DNA of 64,000 bases from Bdellovibrio bacteriovorus. GTDB taxonomy: Bacteria; Bdellovibrionota; Bdellovibrionia; Bdellovibrionales; Bdellovibrionaceae. How positions within the stretch are numbered: the stretch's first letter is position 1; every line of letters begins with the position of its first letter. Where the stretch lies: the NCBI RefSeq assembly GCF_001592755.1, contig NZ_LUKF01000006.1, positions 19,254 to 83,253 of the forward strand, in the 5' to 3' direction. Shown in pieces: positions 34,373 through 42,909 of the stretch. The position numbers were made by a program, and so were the translations under genes. The notes under the pieces are model-generated. The model did not search any database. It worked only from the letters and a program-made list of their open reading frames with translations, and was not told where the DNA came from.

Positions 34373-34870
34373 TCAGCCGGGCTTCTGTTTAAGACGATGT
34401 TCACGACGGGTTTTCGCCTCCACAAAGCGGCGACGATCGTCATCTGTCTCTAAAGTTAAAACGGGAACTTCTGTGGGCTTCCCATTAGAACCAAGGGCCA
34501 CGAATGTACAATAAGCCGAAGCGGTATGAAATGTTTCGCCTGTCTTTGGATTTTCTGCATCGACACGAACGCCGACTTCCATAGAGGTTCTTGAAGTGTA
34601 ATTCACACTCGCCTTCAGATTCACCACCCAGCCTTTATAGACGGGAGCTACGAAATCCAGACGATCAATACTCGCTGTTACAACTTCTTTATTAGAATGT
34701 CTTTGGGCTGCAATTGCGGCAGCGATGTCGATCCAGGACATGATCGTTCCACCAAAGATAGTCCCTAAAGAATTCGTATGAGAGGGTAAAACCAATTGAG
34801 TCATGATGACTTGAGATGCGGAAACAGGTTTGCCGTATTTCAAAGTTGAGTCCCCTTCAGAAAAAAACAA
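34373..34870 (-). CDS. Acyl-CoA thioesterase (hotdog fold, YciA/BACH type)
   Basis: 165 aa. TNSLGTIFGGTIMSWIDIAAAIAAQRHS is the hotdog helix region with the conserved N-x-x-G-x-x-F-GG; VTASIDRLDFVAPVYKGWVVNLKASVNYTSRTSMEVGVRV gives the central strands with catalytic-loop Asp; EARTRREHRLKQK is the typical basic end. It hydrolyses acyl-CoA in the cytosol, relieving CoA during fat use. Convergent with the small secreted gene (8 bp between stops). Confidence 0.92.
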   Translation of the reverse strand: MFFSEGDSTLKYGKPVSASQVIMTQLVLPSHTNSLGTIFGGTIMSWIDIAAAIAAQRHSNKEVVTASIDRLDFVAPVYKGWVVNLKASVNYTSRTSMEVGVRVDAENPKTGETFHTASAYCTFVALGSNGKPTEVPVLTLETDDDRRRFVEAKTRREHRLKQKPG

Positions 34871-34935
34871 AGCGCAGGATAGCTTAGACCAAAGTCACCG
34901 CCGCCTGCGCTCTTAGAAATCCTAATCAATTATGA

Positions 34936-35331
34936 TTAGATTCCACCCATACCGATGTCAGAATTACCACCACGGTTCAATCCGCCACCTGGAAGAGTTG
35001 TAGTACCACCCGCAACTGTCGCAGATCCTGCTGGGATCGTTTGAGTCGCGTTGTTATTGAATGCAGTCGCTGCAGCTGCACTTTGGTTGTTGTTTTCAGC
35101 GCGAACTTCGCTCTCAACAAAACCAAGGTGAGGTAAGCACCATACGATCAACTGTGCACGAGACTTAACATTCATTTTTTTATAAATGTTTGTGAGGTGA
35201 AATTTTACTGTTTTTTCAGTAACAAAAAGCTGATTCGCAACTTCCTTGTTGGACAAGCCCTTTGAAACAAGTTCAGCAACTTCTGCCTCTCTGTTTGAAA
35301 GACCTTTTTGAATGAGGACATCTCTGAGCAT
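34936..35331 (-). CDS. LuxR/GerE-type HTH protein with low-complexity tail
   Basis: 131 aa. Residues 4-70 are a complete GerE helix-turn-helix: LSNREAEVAELVSKGLSNKEVANQLFVTEKTVKFHLTNIYKKM. No receiver or ligand domain precedes it. The last ~55 residues are Asn/Ala/Thr/Gly-rich and probably disordered (NNNATQT, PGGGLNRGG). A strong GGGAGGGA ribosome site stands before the ATG. It is divergent from the CheY operon, 200 bp away, and might control that operon. An imperfect stem overlaps its stop codon (34922-34939). Confidence 0.88.
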   Translation of the reverse strand: MLRDVLIQKGLSNREAEVAELVSKGLSNKEVANQLFVTEKTVKFHLTNIYKKMNVKSRAQLIVWCLPHLGFVESEVRAENNNQSAAAATAFNNNATQTIPAGSATVAGGTTTLPGGGLNRGGNSDIGMGGI

Positions 35332-35467
35332 CCTTGCTCCCTCCCGCTAAATTGTTTTTAAATCCGTCTAAACCTTGTACGCCACCCAGGACTCATGTCC
35401 AAAAAGTAGCACGACCACCTGTAATAAAGTCTGACAACAATTTTTAGAATTCGCAATAGGTTTGGAC

Positions 35468-35494
35468 TCTAGTTTTAAAAAACTAGACCGATAT
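35468..35494 (+). promoter_or_regulatory. Sigma-28 (FliA)-type promoter of the cheY-cheX operon, within a 20-bp dyad
   Basis: TCTAGTTT (35468-35475), 11 nt, ACCGATAT (35487-35494) compares with the FliA consensus TAAAGTTT-N11-GCCGATAA at 6/8 and 6/8 positions with exact spacing. The -35 half lies in a perfect dyad TCTAGTTTT-AA-AAAACTAGA (35468-35487). It stands 41 bp before the cheY ATG. Confidence 0.6.
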
Positions 35495-35535
35495 GTATGG
35501 TGATTTTACAGGGTTTCACCTTTTCAGGAGATATT

Positions 35536-35961
35536 ATGTTTCCCACAAATACGAAGTTTTTGGTCGTCGATGACTTCGCAACTATGCGAAAAATCATTAA
35601 AAAAGTGCTAAACGAGCTAGGTTACACAAACGTCGAGGAAGCTGACGACGGTAAAACGGCCCTACCAATGATCCAGGCTGCAAATGATGCAGGCCAGCCT
35701 TACGGCTTCATTATTTCTGACTGGAATATGCCAGGAATGCAAGGTATCGACCTTTTGAAGGCTTGCAAAGCAGACCCTCGCTTTAAGTCTACTCCTTTCA
35801 TGCTTGTAACAGCAGAGTCTGAACAAAAACACATCCTGGAAGCGGCAAAAGCCGGCGTATCTGATTACGTTGTGAAGCCTTTCAATTCGGCGACGCTTAA
35901 AGGAAAAATGGAACGCGTTTGGGCGAAACACAATCCTACTTCACAAGCAAAAGCTTCTTAA
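35536..35961 (+). CDS. cheY: CheY-like response regulator
   Basis: 141 aa from the ATG at 35536, fixed by CAGGAG; an upstream in-frame start (35497) lies after the promoter but has no ribosome site. A single receiver domain: acidic pair FLVVDDFATMRK, phosphoacceptor Asp in FIISDWNMPGMQG, Thr in MLVTAES and Lys in YVVKPFN. The D-W-N-M-P-x-M-x-G motif and overall likeness to flagellar CheY are strong. Expected to bind the flagellar switch when phosphorylated. First gene of cheY-cheX-HD. Confidence 0.95.
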   Translation: MFPTNTKFLVVDDFATMRKIIKKVLNELGYTNVEEADDGKTALPMIQAANDAGQPYGFIISDWNMPGMQGIDLLKACKADPRFKSTPFMLVTAESEQKHILEAAKAGVSDYVVKPFNSATLKGKMERVWAKHNPTSQAKAS

Positions 35962-35976
35962 GAGCTGGAGTTATAA

Positions 35977-36477
35977 ATGTCGGCTGCACCTAAAGTGGAA
36001 ACACTGAATCCCCTTTTCGACAAACGTCTTATCAATGCGTTCGTCGACGGGGTTATTAAAACTTTAAAAACAATGGCGCAAACAGATGCATCTCCAGGCA
36101 AGCCCTTCATCGAACCTCAGTTCGTTTTGAAAGGTGAAATTGCGGGCATGGTGGGCATGGTCGCTCCTCCTCTTAAAGGAACTCTTCTGATCTCTTACGG
36201 TAAAGACAGCATCTTCCATATTTTGGAAAACATGCTGGGCGAAAAACACACGGCTATTAACGGCGAAGTGTCTGATGCTGTGGGCGAAATGACGAACATG
36301 ATCTATGGATCTGCGAAAACGACGTTGAACCAATTGGGTTACAACTTCGAAATGGCAATTCCGACTGTGATCTCAGGCGACTTTAAAATCAGCCATGCTG
36401 ATAAAGGTGCTACACTTGTTATTCCTTTTAATCTTACCAACGGCTCTACATTCTACGTGGAGATAACGGTTCAATAA
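35977..36477 (+). CDS. cheX: CheX-like CheY-P phosphatase
   Basis: 166 aa. GEVSDAVGEMTNMIYGSAKTTLNQLGYNFEMAIPTVI is the CheX/CheC signature helix with the catalytic E-x-x-N (EMTN). Flanking beta strands KGTLLISYGKDS and ADKGATLVIPFNL complete the fold. It should dephosphorylate the CheY encoded 15 bp upstream. Its stop overlaps the next start by one base (TAATG). Confidence 0.92.
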   Translation: MSAAPKVETLNPLFDKRLINAFVDGVIKTLKTMAQTDASPGKPFIEPQFVLKGEIAGMVGMVAPPLKGTLLISYGKDSIFHILENMLGEKHTAINGEVSDAVGEMTNMIYGSAKTTLNQLGYNFEMAIPTVISGDFKISHADKGATLVIPFNLTNGSTFYVEITVQ

Positions 36478-37856
36478 TGAAACCCACTTCAGGTCCTACT
36501 GTTGACGTTCTCATCGGGAGTCCCCGGGACTCCTTCTGGGAAACAGTCAAAGTGGTCCTGAAAGGTTACTACCCTTATCAGCTCAAGCACTTTCACAGTG
36601 TTGATGAAGCTCTAGAAAATACCTCTGACAACTTCACTCCGGTCTTAGCTCTTATCGACGGACAAGATGGCACTGCAAAAACCAATGAATGGGTGCAGTC
36701 CACGAAAATGAATTATCCCGACAGTCATGTGATCGTTCTGCACTCCTCAGCTGCGCCTCTTGATTTTAACGTCGTTAAAAAAAATGGTGCGGATGAAATC
36801 ATGCATATCAACTTTGACCGAGAGTTTATTTCCGACGTGATCCTGCAGCTAGCTCCTATCGAGATGGAAGGCGATAATATTCCCATCACCTCGTTAATGC
36901 CGGTGGATCTGCGCGACATGGAAGCCCAGGTCAACATCAACTTCGATGTTTACGTTCACCTCCCCGCCAATCACCGTTCCGTGTGCATGCGTAAAGCGGG
37001 GGACGTCGTCGATGATAGGCATCTTGAAAAATTCAAAGCCTTAAAACAGCAGATGTACATCAAGAAGACGCAGATGAACGCCTTCTTTGAATATGCGCGC
37101 ACAGTGATGAGCTTGCGCAATATTGCTTTACCCGTTTCAATGACGGAAAAGTTTCATCGTTCTAAAAAGTCCATCTATGAAATCATGGCGCAATTTCTAA
37201 ACGGAGCGGCCACGGACTATTCAGAAGGCAAAATGATCCTAGAAAGATGCCGCAATATCATCGCGGACTTTGAGCTTACTAAAGACATGGAAGCCTCAGC
37301 TATTTTCGATGAGATCTTCCGCTTCACTGGCAACACTCGCACACTTTATCATGATTGCATTTGTCTTTCGGCTTACGCCGCCTACTTTGCACAACTTTTA
37401 GGTTGGAGCACAGAAAAGCGTGAGAACGCGGCGATCGCGGGGCTCTTACACAATATCGGCCTTTCGCAAATGCCTCCTACCGCGGGAGACAAGACAATTA
37501 AAGAATTCTCTGCCGAAGAACTTCAAGCCTATAATTTTTATCCCGAACGTTCGGTCAATATGGTGAAAGCCAAGAAGGTTCCCTTACCTCAAGAGATTGC
37601 TGATGCCATTGGACAACACCGCGAAAATAACGCCGGCACAGGATTCCCCAAGAAACTAAAAGCGGAAGACATTTCTGAGTTCGGTAAATTGATGGCTTTA
37701 GCGTATCGTTTCCATGAAATGACGGCTCTTCAAGACAACCGCCAAGCCACAGCCCCAGTTCAAGCCATCACTCTTCTTAAAGAGGGCGCTTTAAGCGGCA
37801 ATGGGGAGTTGGATCTTTTAATGACCACCCAGGTTTTCAAAAAATTTAAAGCTTAA
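36477..37856 (+). CDS. Degenerate receiver plus degenerate HD-GYP protein
   Basis: 459 aa. Residues 7-130 have a receiver-like fold (VDVLIGSPRDSFW ... LALIDGQDG) but lack the acidic pair and the Lys-Pro. The C-terminal half is HD-GYP in layout: GLLHNIGLSQMP has Asn where the metal-binding Asp of HD should be, NFYPERSV has Tyr for the next His, and GQHRENNAGTGFPKKL replaces the HHE...GYP segment. Cyclic-di-GMP hydrolysis is therefore unlikely; binding or scaffolding is possible. It is third in the cheY-cheX operon and overlaps the convergent RDD gene by 39 bp. Confidence 0.8.
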   Translation: MKPTSGPTVDVLIGSPRDSFWETVKVVLKGYYPYQLKHFHSVDEALENTSDNFTPVLALIDGQDGTAKTNEWVQSTKMNYPDSHVIVLHSSAAPLDFNVVKKNGADEIMHINFDREFISDVILQLAPIEMEGDNIPITSLMPVDLRDMEAQVNINFDVYVHLPANHRSVCMRKAGDVVDDRHLEKFKALKQQMYIKKTQMNAFFEYARTVMSLRNIALPVSMTEKFHRSKKSIYEIMAQFLNGAATDYSEGKMILERCRNIIADFELTKDMEASAIFDEIFRFTGNTRTLYHDCICLSAYAAYFAQLLGWSTEKRENAAIAGLLHNIGLSQMPPTAGDKTIKEFSAEELQAYNFYPERSVNMVKAKKVPLPQEIADAIGQHRENNAGTGFPKKLKAEDISEFGKLMALAYRFHEMTALQDNRQATAPVQAITLLKEGALSGNGELDLLMTTQVFKKFKA

Positions 37857-38474
37857 AGACTCTTCAGGTTCTGGCATATATTCAGACATGTCATCCATAT
37901 AGTCCGTAGCTACGATGTCGCGAAGGTCGACTTTTTTATTCTGCCAATCCATCACTCTTAAGATAGCCGCTGAAGATACCAAACCCTCATAGACATAAAG
38001 AAAAATTAAAAGACTGCCTGTCACCCAGCGAACTTTGGCGCGACTGGCTCGGGGCTTGAATTGCACAACACGTGTTTCAGCAACCCAGTCTGCCAAATGG
38101 GTGCGATCGTATCTGAAAAAAGCCAATGCATAAACGGCCCAAGAAAAAAAGAACGTCAATCTTTCGGTCAACGGGCGCAAGATACACTGACGCCAATCCA
38201 GGGATTCTGTCGGGTGTGAAAACGGCACAACCTTTAATCCCATAAACCATTTGCCCGGGGTCGCCTGCATCATCACTAAGAAAATGAATTCGTAAATGGC
38301 CGGGATCAAAAACATCAAACCTAAAGTGTAAAAAGAAACCGGCACTTGATCGTCGGTGAAAATCAAAAGAAAAAACGGCTTCAAAAAAGGAATATAAAAT
38401 ATCAAGCGAACGGCCTGATCAATTCCTTGAGCCATCAAACGACGAAAAGTACTAGGTACATATACGTTATCCAT
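37818..38474 (-). CDS. RDD-family membrane protein
   Basis: 218 aa. STFRRLMAQGIDQAVRLIFYI gives the RDD-type first helix (here with R-x-x-A-x-G-I-D), then hydrophobic helices at about 20-45, 60-80 and 110-130, with TPGKWFMGLKVV, the conserved P-G-K-x-x-x-G-L stretch. Function of the family is poorly known (ion or small-molecule transport suggested). Starts inside the end of the CCA-transferase gene (8 bp overlap), so co-translated with it. Confidence 0.87.
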   Translation of the reverse strand: MDNVYVPSTFRRLMAQGIDQAVRLIFYIPFLKPFFLLIFTDDQVPVSFYTLGLMFLIPAIYEFIFLVMMQATPGKWFMGLKVVPFSHPTESLDWRQCILRPLTERLTFFFSWAVYALAFFRYDRTHLADWVAETRVVQFKPRASRAKVRWVTGSLLIFLYVYEGLVSSAAILRVMDWQNKKVDLRDIVATDYMDDMSEYMPEPEESLSFKFFENLGGH

Positions 38475-39672
38475 GTTCTTCCTTTTGCAAGTAGCCCTGC
38501 AACCAAGCCAGAGCTTTTTCGCGCGAATCCAGACGGCGCTCTAATTGCAGATTGAAGGCCTCTGCTAAACACGCGCCAATACTTCTCCCAGAAAGTTTTC
38601 CTTTTAAGTCATCGCCGTTTAAATACGGCTTTGGCAGTTGAGCCCCCCAAGATTTCCAATCATCGAAGACGCTTTGAATGCGTGTAGATTCAAACCCTTC
38701 AGACAACAGAACCTGCAAGGCCCAAAGGTGCCCCGGTTCTGTCAGAGATTGCAACTGCTCTCCCCTTCGTTTTTGTAAGTACAAGGCCGGATTCTGCCAG
38801 AGCTCCCAGGATTTAAGAATGCCTCGCTGTTCTTTCACGGAAAGACGTAAAAGAGCCATCGCTTGTTCTAAATCCTCGCGGGAGGCTTGGCGCATAAATA
38901 AAGAAAGAAATTGCCAGGTCTCTTGAGCTCCCTTGCTTTGCGCCCACGAATTATCTTGAAGACGAAAGGGAAAAAGCTCTTTCAAAAGTCCCGTATCTTG
39001 CATCACTTTCAAACCCCTGGCGGCCGCCTTGGATTTTAAAAGCTTTCCCATCTCGTCACGCAGTCGTTCACCGCTGACGGTCTTAACAAGGTTTGCCATC
39101 TTCCCGATGGCGGCTTCGGTTGTCGCGTCCAAAGAAAAATCCAGTTGCGCGACAAAACGTGCGGCCCGCAGAAGTCGAAGATGATCTTCTTTGAATCGTC
39201 GTTCCGCGTCTCCGACAGTGCGGATCAACTTTATTTTGAGATCTTTTTCGCCCTCAACAAAATCAAGAACCTTTCGGGCTACGAGGTCATAAAAAAGAGC
39301 ATTCACCGTAAAGTCCCGGCGTTTGGCATCTTCTTCAGGAGAAGAAAACTCAACGTGGTCAGGACGGCGACCATCTTTGTAGTCCCCGTCGGTGCGAAAC
39401 GTGGCGACTTCAATATCGGCGTCACCGACGATCACCCTCATCACGCCAAAGACTTTTCCAACATTCACCGTTTTTTCAAAAAGCGACTCGATTTGATCAG
39501 GAGTCGCATTTGTGGCCACATCCAAATCATTGGCCGGAATGCCTAAAAGAGCATCGCGCACGCATCCCCCGGCCAAAAAGGCTTTGTAGCCAGCCGCCTG
39601 CAATTTGTGGTAAATTGCATTCACCGAGGGCCAATGAGGATGAGTTTCCAAAAGATGCTGAACTTGCGACAT
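38467..39672 (-). CDS. CCA tRNA nucleotidyltransferase / poly(A) polymerase family
   Basis: 401 aa from the ATG at 39672 (MSQVQHLL); a longer frame reaching 39804 would cover the start of queG and is less likely. Class II nucleotidyltransferase head: KAFLAGGCVRDALLGIPANDLDVATNA (G-G-x-V-R-D and the D-x-D catalytic pair), then DYKDGRRPDHVEF, RRDFTVNALFYD and EDHLRLLRAARFVAQLDF. It either adds CCA to tRNA ends or polyadenylates RNA; sequence alone does not separate these. Followed by an overlapping RDD gene. Confidence 0.9.
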   Translation of the reverse strand: MSQVQHLLETHPHWPSVNAIYHKLQAAGYKAFLAGGCVRDALLGIPANDLDVATNATPDQIESLFEKTVNVGKVFGVMRVIVGDADIEVATFRTDGDYKDGRRPDHVEFSSPEEDAKRRDFTVNALFYDLVARKVLDFVEGEKDLKIKLIRTVGDAERRFKEDHLRLLRAARFVAQLDFSLDATTEAAIGKMANLVKTVSGERLRDEMGKLLKSKAAARGLKVMQDTGLLKELFPFRLQDNSWAQSKGAQETWQFLSLFMRQASREDLEQAMALLRLSVKEQRGILKSWELWQNPALYLQKRRGEQLQSLTEPGHLWALQVLLSEGFESTRIQSVFDDWKSWGAQLPKPYLNGDDLKGKLSGRSIGACLAEAFNLQLERRLDSREKALAWLQGYLQKEEHG

Positions 39673-39718
39673 GGGAACAGTGTAATTTAAAGAAGGCCTT
39701 GAAAGAAAGAGTTTGTTC

Positions 39719-40771
39719 GTGACGCCACAGGAGATGACCTCTCTTATTGATGAAACTTTGCAGGAATTGGGTTTTTCCCATTTCGGCTTCACGTCGTTAA
39801 GCAAACCTTTAAGTTTTGATTACTATAAAGAATGGCTCAAAGAAGGTCTTCATGGCGACATGAAGTATCTTGAAGAGCATGCCCCCATTAAGGAAGAGCC
39901 GCAAATCAAATGGCCCCGAGCTCGAAGTGCTTTGGTTTTTGCGATTCCGTACTATCCCCACCCTGAAAAGAAAGCTGATTTTCCGTTAAAACAAGCGCGC
40001 GTCAGCCTTTATGCCCAAGGCATGGATTATCACTTTTGGTTTAAAGCACGTATGGCGGAACTTTGCAAAAAGCTGCAAGAAATCTTACCCGAAGAAGAGT
40101 TTTTACCTTTCACCGATAGCAGTCCGGTTTTAGAAAGAGATCTCGCCAAACGCGCCGGCCTGGGATGGGTGGGAAAAAACACCTGCCTTATTCATCCTAA
40201 AAAAGGCAGTTTGTTTTTTATCGGAGAAATTTACACTTCGCTGGATTTAAATACGACTTTTGAACCACTCCCTGATTTTTGTGGGACGTGCCGTCGCTGC
40301 ATTGATGTTTGTCCGACCAATGCGCTTTTAGAACCCAAGAAAATGGATGCTCGGAAATGCATCTCTTATCTGACGATTGAATCACGGCAGGTTCCCGCTC
40401 CGGAGCTGCGAGAAAAGATCGGTGACTGGTTTTTCGGATGCGATCTCTGTCAAACCGTGTGCCCTTGGAATCAAAAAGTTTTTAAGGGCCAGCTGAATAT
40501 CGAAAAGAATCTTAGTCTAAACACTCAGCAAGCTGACGACTTAAGTGAAGACTTGCGCTATATACTTACGGCATCGGGAAAAAAACTGACAAAGGACTTC
40601 CTGGGAACACCGCTTGCGCGGGCCGGATCTTTCGGATTAAAGCGCAATGCTTTAATAGTCGTGGCGAATCGAAAAATAGTGAGCTTAAAAAATGAAGTGA
40701 GTGAGCTTTTGTCCCACGAGAAGCTGGGGGAACTTGCCGCTTGGACCCTGGCTATTTTAAACACCGATTGA
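39719..40771 (+). CDS. queG: Epoxyqueuosine reductase
   Basis: About 350 aa from a GTG at 39719 (TTG 39713 and ATG 39734 are alternatives). QueG reduces epoxyqueuosine in tRNA to queuosine using cobalamin and two 4Fe-4S clusters. Visible: N-terminal LGFSHFGFTSL, the SSPVLERDLAKRAGLGWVGKNT signature and the ferredoxin-like clusters CGTCRRCIDVCPTNAL and FGCDLCQTVCPWN. The C-terminal HEAT-like part (GTPLARAGSFGLKRNALIVVAN) is present. Fits the QueD gene at 192. It overlaps the convergent binding-protein gene by 20 bp. Confidence 0.95.
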   Translation: MTPQEMTSLIDETLQELGFSHFGFTSLSKPLSFDYYKEWLKEGLHGDMKYLEEHAPIKEEPQIKWPRARSALVFAIPYYPHPEKKADFPLKQARVSLYAQGMDYHFWFKARMAELCKKLQEILPEEEFLPFTDSSPVLERDLAKRAGLGWVGKNTCLIHPKKGSLFFIGEIYTSLDLNTTFEPLPDFCGTCRRCIDVCPTNALLEPKKMDARKCISYLTIESRQVPAPELREKIGDWFFGCDLCQTVCPWNQKVFKGQLNIEKNLSLNTQQADDLSEDLRYILTASGKKLTKDFLGTPLARAGSFGLKRNALIVVANRKIVSLKNEVSELLSHEKLGELAAWTLAILNTD

Positions 40772-41429
40772 AGTCATCACGATCTTGTTTTTTTGCAAAC
40801 ACAATTCCCATTTTTGTAGAATTCAAAATGCAGGAAAAATTGTATTTCTTGGCGTCTCCAAATCCCAACCGCTGGCTGTGATAGATAAGAATATTTCTTT
40901 CTGTCAGCATGACGTCGACTCTTTTATTTACCAAAAGTTTCAGGCGTTTTTCTACGCCTTGCATTTCCTGATAGTCCGCCACTTTTCTAATTTCATCCAA
41001 TTGGGACTTATCTAGAATGTATTGCGCATTTTTGAACGACACCACTCGGCGTCCCTTCAAATGCTCCATTTTTTCGATATGGATATTGTTTTCAGCCAAA
41101 GTCACCAGACAGTTTTCCGGTTGAAAAAAGCGTTCGCTTTCAAAAAAACCCGGAAGAGCCGCTGCTGGAATTAAGCCCCCAGCATCGAGAGCCCCGCTCC
41201 TTAAACGCTCAATAGTGCGAGCCGAAGGCATGGCCCGGTATTTTGCATCCCACTGACATTTTTTAAAAGCATGCTCCATGGTCTCAAAAGCGACACCACG
41301 TCCTTTGCCTTCTTCAAATATCACGTAAGGTTCTTGATTTTCGGGAAAGCCGACGGTGATGTTTCGTGCCAGTCCTTGCAGAGGAAGTGATAAACCCCAT
41401 ACAAGAAGGACTAGCGCTAACTTCGTCAT
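40752..41429 (-). CDS. Periplasmic solute-binding-like protein (SBP_bac_3 fold)
   Basis: 225 aa from the ATG at 41429 (a GTG one codon upstream is possible), with a signal peptide (VLLVWGLSLPLQGLA-RN). NITVGFPENQEPYVIFEEGKGRGVAFETMEHAFKKC and AMPSARTIERLRSGALDAGGLI have the amino-acid-binding-protein layout. No ABC transporter genes are adjacent, so it may be a sensor or scavenger. Its start overlaps the Hpt-like gene stop by one base, implying co-translation with a signalling gene. Confidence 0.78.
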   Translation of the reverse strand: MTKLALVLLVWGLSLPLQGLARNITVGFPENQEPYVIFEEGKGRGVAFETMEHAFKKCQWDAKYRAMPSARTIERLRSGALDAGGLIPAAALPGFFESERFFQPENCLVTLAENNIHIEKMEHLKGRRVVSFKNAQYILDKSQLDEIRKVADYQEMQGVEKRLKLLVNKRVDVMLTERNILIYHSQRLGFGDAKKYNFSCILNSTKMGIVFAKKQDRDDFNRCLK

Positions 41430-41944
41430 CACAACCCCAGTTTTTTCAGAAGATCGTCGATCTCGGACTGTTTGAGTTTTTTATCTTTCGTGCCTGTGCC
41501 CACACTCATCGAGTACTCTTCACTGAATTGATTTGAGACCCAGCGCAGTCTTTCGATAAATGCTTGCGGAATTTTTTCACGAAGAGTCTTACCCTCTTCA
41601 AAAATATTATCGATTAAAGATTCCAATGTCTCTGTGGCATCCAACAAAAGAGCGACACAAATGTCGAAGAACTGTTCATTGTCGGTGATTTGAGACGCCT
41701 TGTAGCCAACAGCTTTGCAAAGCGCGGCATAGTCAGAAATCATGTGTAAAGGGTGATCGGGGGGCACCATCATCGCGAGGCTCTTCGCGCCGCCCATAAT
41801 GCGGTCCACATTGTTTCCGTAATCAGCGAGCTTTGTCACTTGAGAGAAGTCGCCTTCTATACTTTCGAGAAGGTCTATCAACTCTTCAATCAAGGTCTTT
41901 GACTCGCCTACAAAATCTTCTACAATTTCTTTATCAATCGACAT
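41429..41944 (-). CDS. Hpt/CheA-P1-like helical protein lacking the phospho-His, with FliM-like C-terminal peptide
   Basis: 171 aa from the ATG at 41944. An all-helical domain starts DKEIVEDFVGESKTLIEELIDLLESIE, the standard opening of CheA P1/Hpt domains, followed by NNVDRIMGGAKSLAMM in the place of the R-x-x-H-x-x-K-G-x-A helix; the phosphorylated His is Gly here. The last residues, LKQSEIDDLLKKLGL, resemble the EIDxLL peptide by which FliM binds CheY-P. I infer a non-catalytic adaptor in chemotaxis or motility. Divergent from an HD-GYP gene, coupled to the binding-protein gene downstream. Confidence 0.65.
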   Translation of the reverse strand: MSIDKEIVEDFVGESKTLIEELIDLLESIEGDFSQVTKLADYGNNVDRIMGGAKSLAMMVPPDHPLHMISDYAALCKAVGYKASQITDNEQFFDICVALLLDATETLESLIDNIFEEGKTLREKIPQAFIERLRWVSNQFSEEYSMSVGTGTKDKKLKQSEIDDLLKKLGL

Positions 41945-41978
41945 CAACTCACGATAACAATCGAAGGATACAGAGGCA

Positions 41979-42905
41979 ATGGATTATGTTTCTATTCGCG
42001 TAAGCACCCTGCGCGGAGATCAAAAGATCGACTTCAACGCTTACGTTAAAATCAATGACAAGATGATCCTCTACCTTCGTCGCGGCGACAGCTTCGAAGG
42101 TGAGCGTCTTCAGCGTCTTAAGGACAAAAAACTTCGCAAGATGTACATCCTTACGGAAGAAGAAAACACCTACCGCAACTATCTGCAAAAGAATATCGAG
42201 ATGGCTTACGACAACTCTTCCAACAAGGATATTCAAACGCGCGCGGAAATCATTCAAGGCTCCCAACAAAGCAACACCGAAGAGGTGTTTGAAAATCCCG
42301 ATAATGTTGAGTCTTACAACTACTGCAAAGACGCCGCCGGTAAATATGTGAATTTCATCCTTAGCAATGCGCAAGCCACGCAGACTATCATGAACATGGA
42401 AAATACGGATAAGAACATCGCCCATCATGGCGTGACGGTTTCAACACTTTCCATCGCGTTAGCGCAAAAGCTGGGAATCACCGATTCCAGAAAAACGCAG
42501 CTTCTGACTTTGGGCGCTCTTCTGCACGACTATGGCCATCATGGCTCTCCTTTGAATTTAAACCAGCCGCTGGATAAAATGAGCCCCGAAGATAAAAAAA
42601 TGTGGAATCAACATCCCCACGACGGAGCCCAAAAGGTTCACGATAAAAAACATTTTGATCAAACCGTGATTAATATCATCGCTCAACACGAAGAAACGAT
42701 TAATGGTGCGGGTCCGAAGGGCATGCGCGAAAAAGAGATGGATCCTCTTTCGGTCATCGTCTCTTCCGCCAATGCCATGGACCGTTTGATCACTTTTGAA
42801 GGTGTTCCCAAAACGGAAGCGGCTAAAAAACTAATGATTGATCACGTCGGCAAACATCCGCTGCAACACCTGCAAATGCTGAATGATATCCTGCGCGGAG
42901 TTTGA
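41979..42905 (+). CDS. HD-GYP-type phosphohydrolase
   Basis: 308 aa. The N-terminus (residues 1-75: RVSTLRGDQKIDFNAYVKINDKM) is a small beta domain. The HD-GYP part keeps NIAHHGVTVSTLS, GALLHDYGHHG (intact HD), NQHPHDGAQ and AQHEETINGAGPKGM, where the usual GYP is GPK and the preceding Asp is Asn. Metal ligands look complete, so phosphodiesterase activity is possible, though the altered loop leaves c-di-GMP specificity uncertain. Divergent from the Hpt-like gene with 34 bp between starts. Confidence 0.83.
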   Translation: MDYVSIRVSTLRGDQKIDFNAYVKINDKMILYLRRGDSFEGERLQRLKDKKLRKMYILTEEENTYRNYLQKNIEMAYDNSSNKDIQTRAEIIQGSQQSNTEEVFENPDNVESYNYCKDAAGKYVNFILSNAQATQTIMNMENTDKNIAHHGVTVSTLSIALAQKLGITDSRKTQLLTLGALLHDYGHHGSPLNLNQPLDKMSPEDKKMWNQHPHDGAQKVHDKKHFDQTVINIIAQHEETINGAGPKGMREKEMDPLSVIVSSANAMDRLITFEGVPKTEAAKKLMIDHVGKHPLQHLQMLNDILRGV

Positions 42906-42909
42906 TTCA

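Noticed and set aside
41949..42428. 159-codon minus-strand frame opposite the HD-GYP gene
   Set aside because: Antisense shadow; the HD-GYP protein on the plus strand is well supported.
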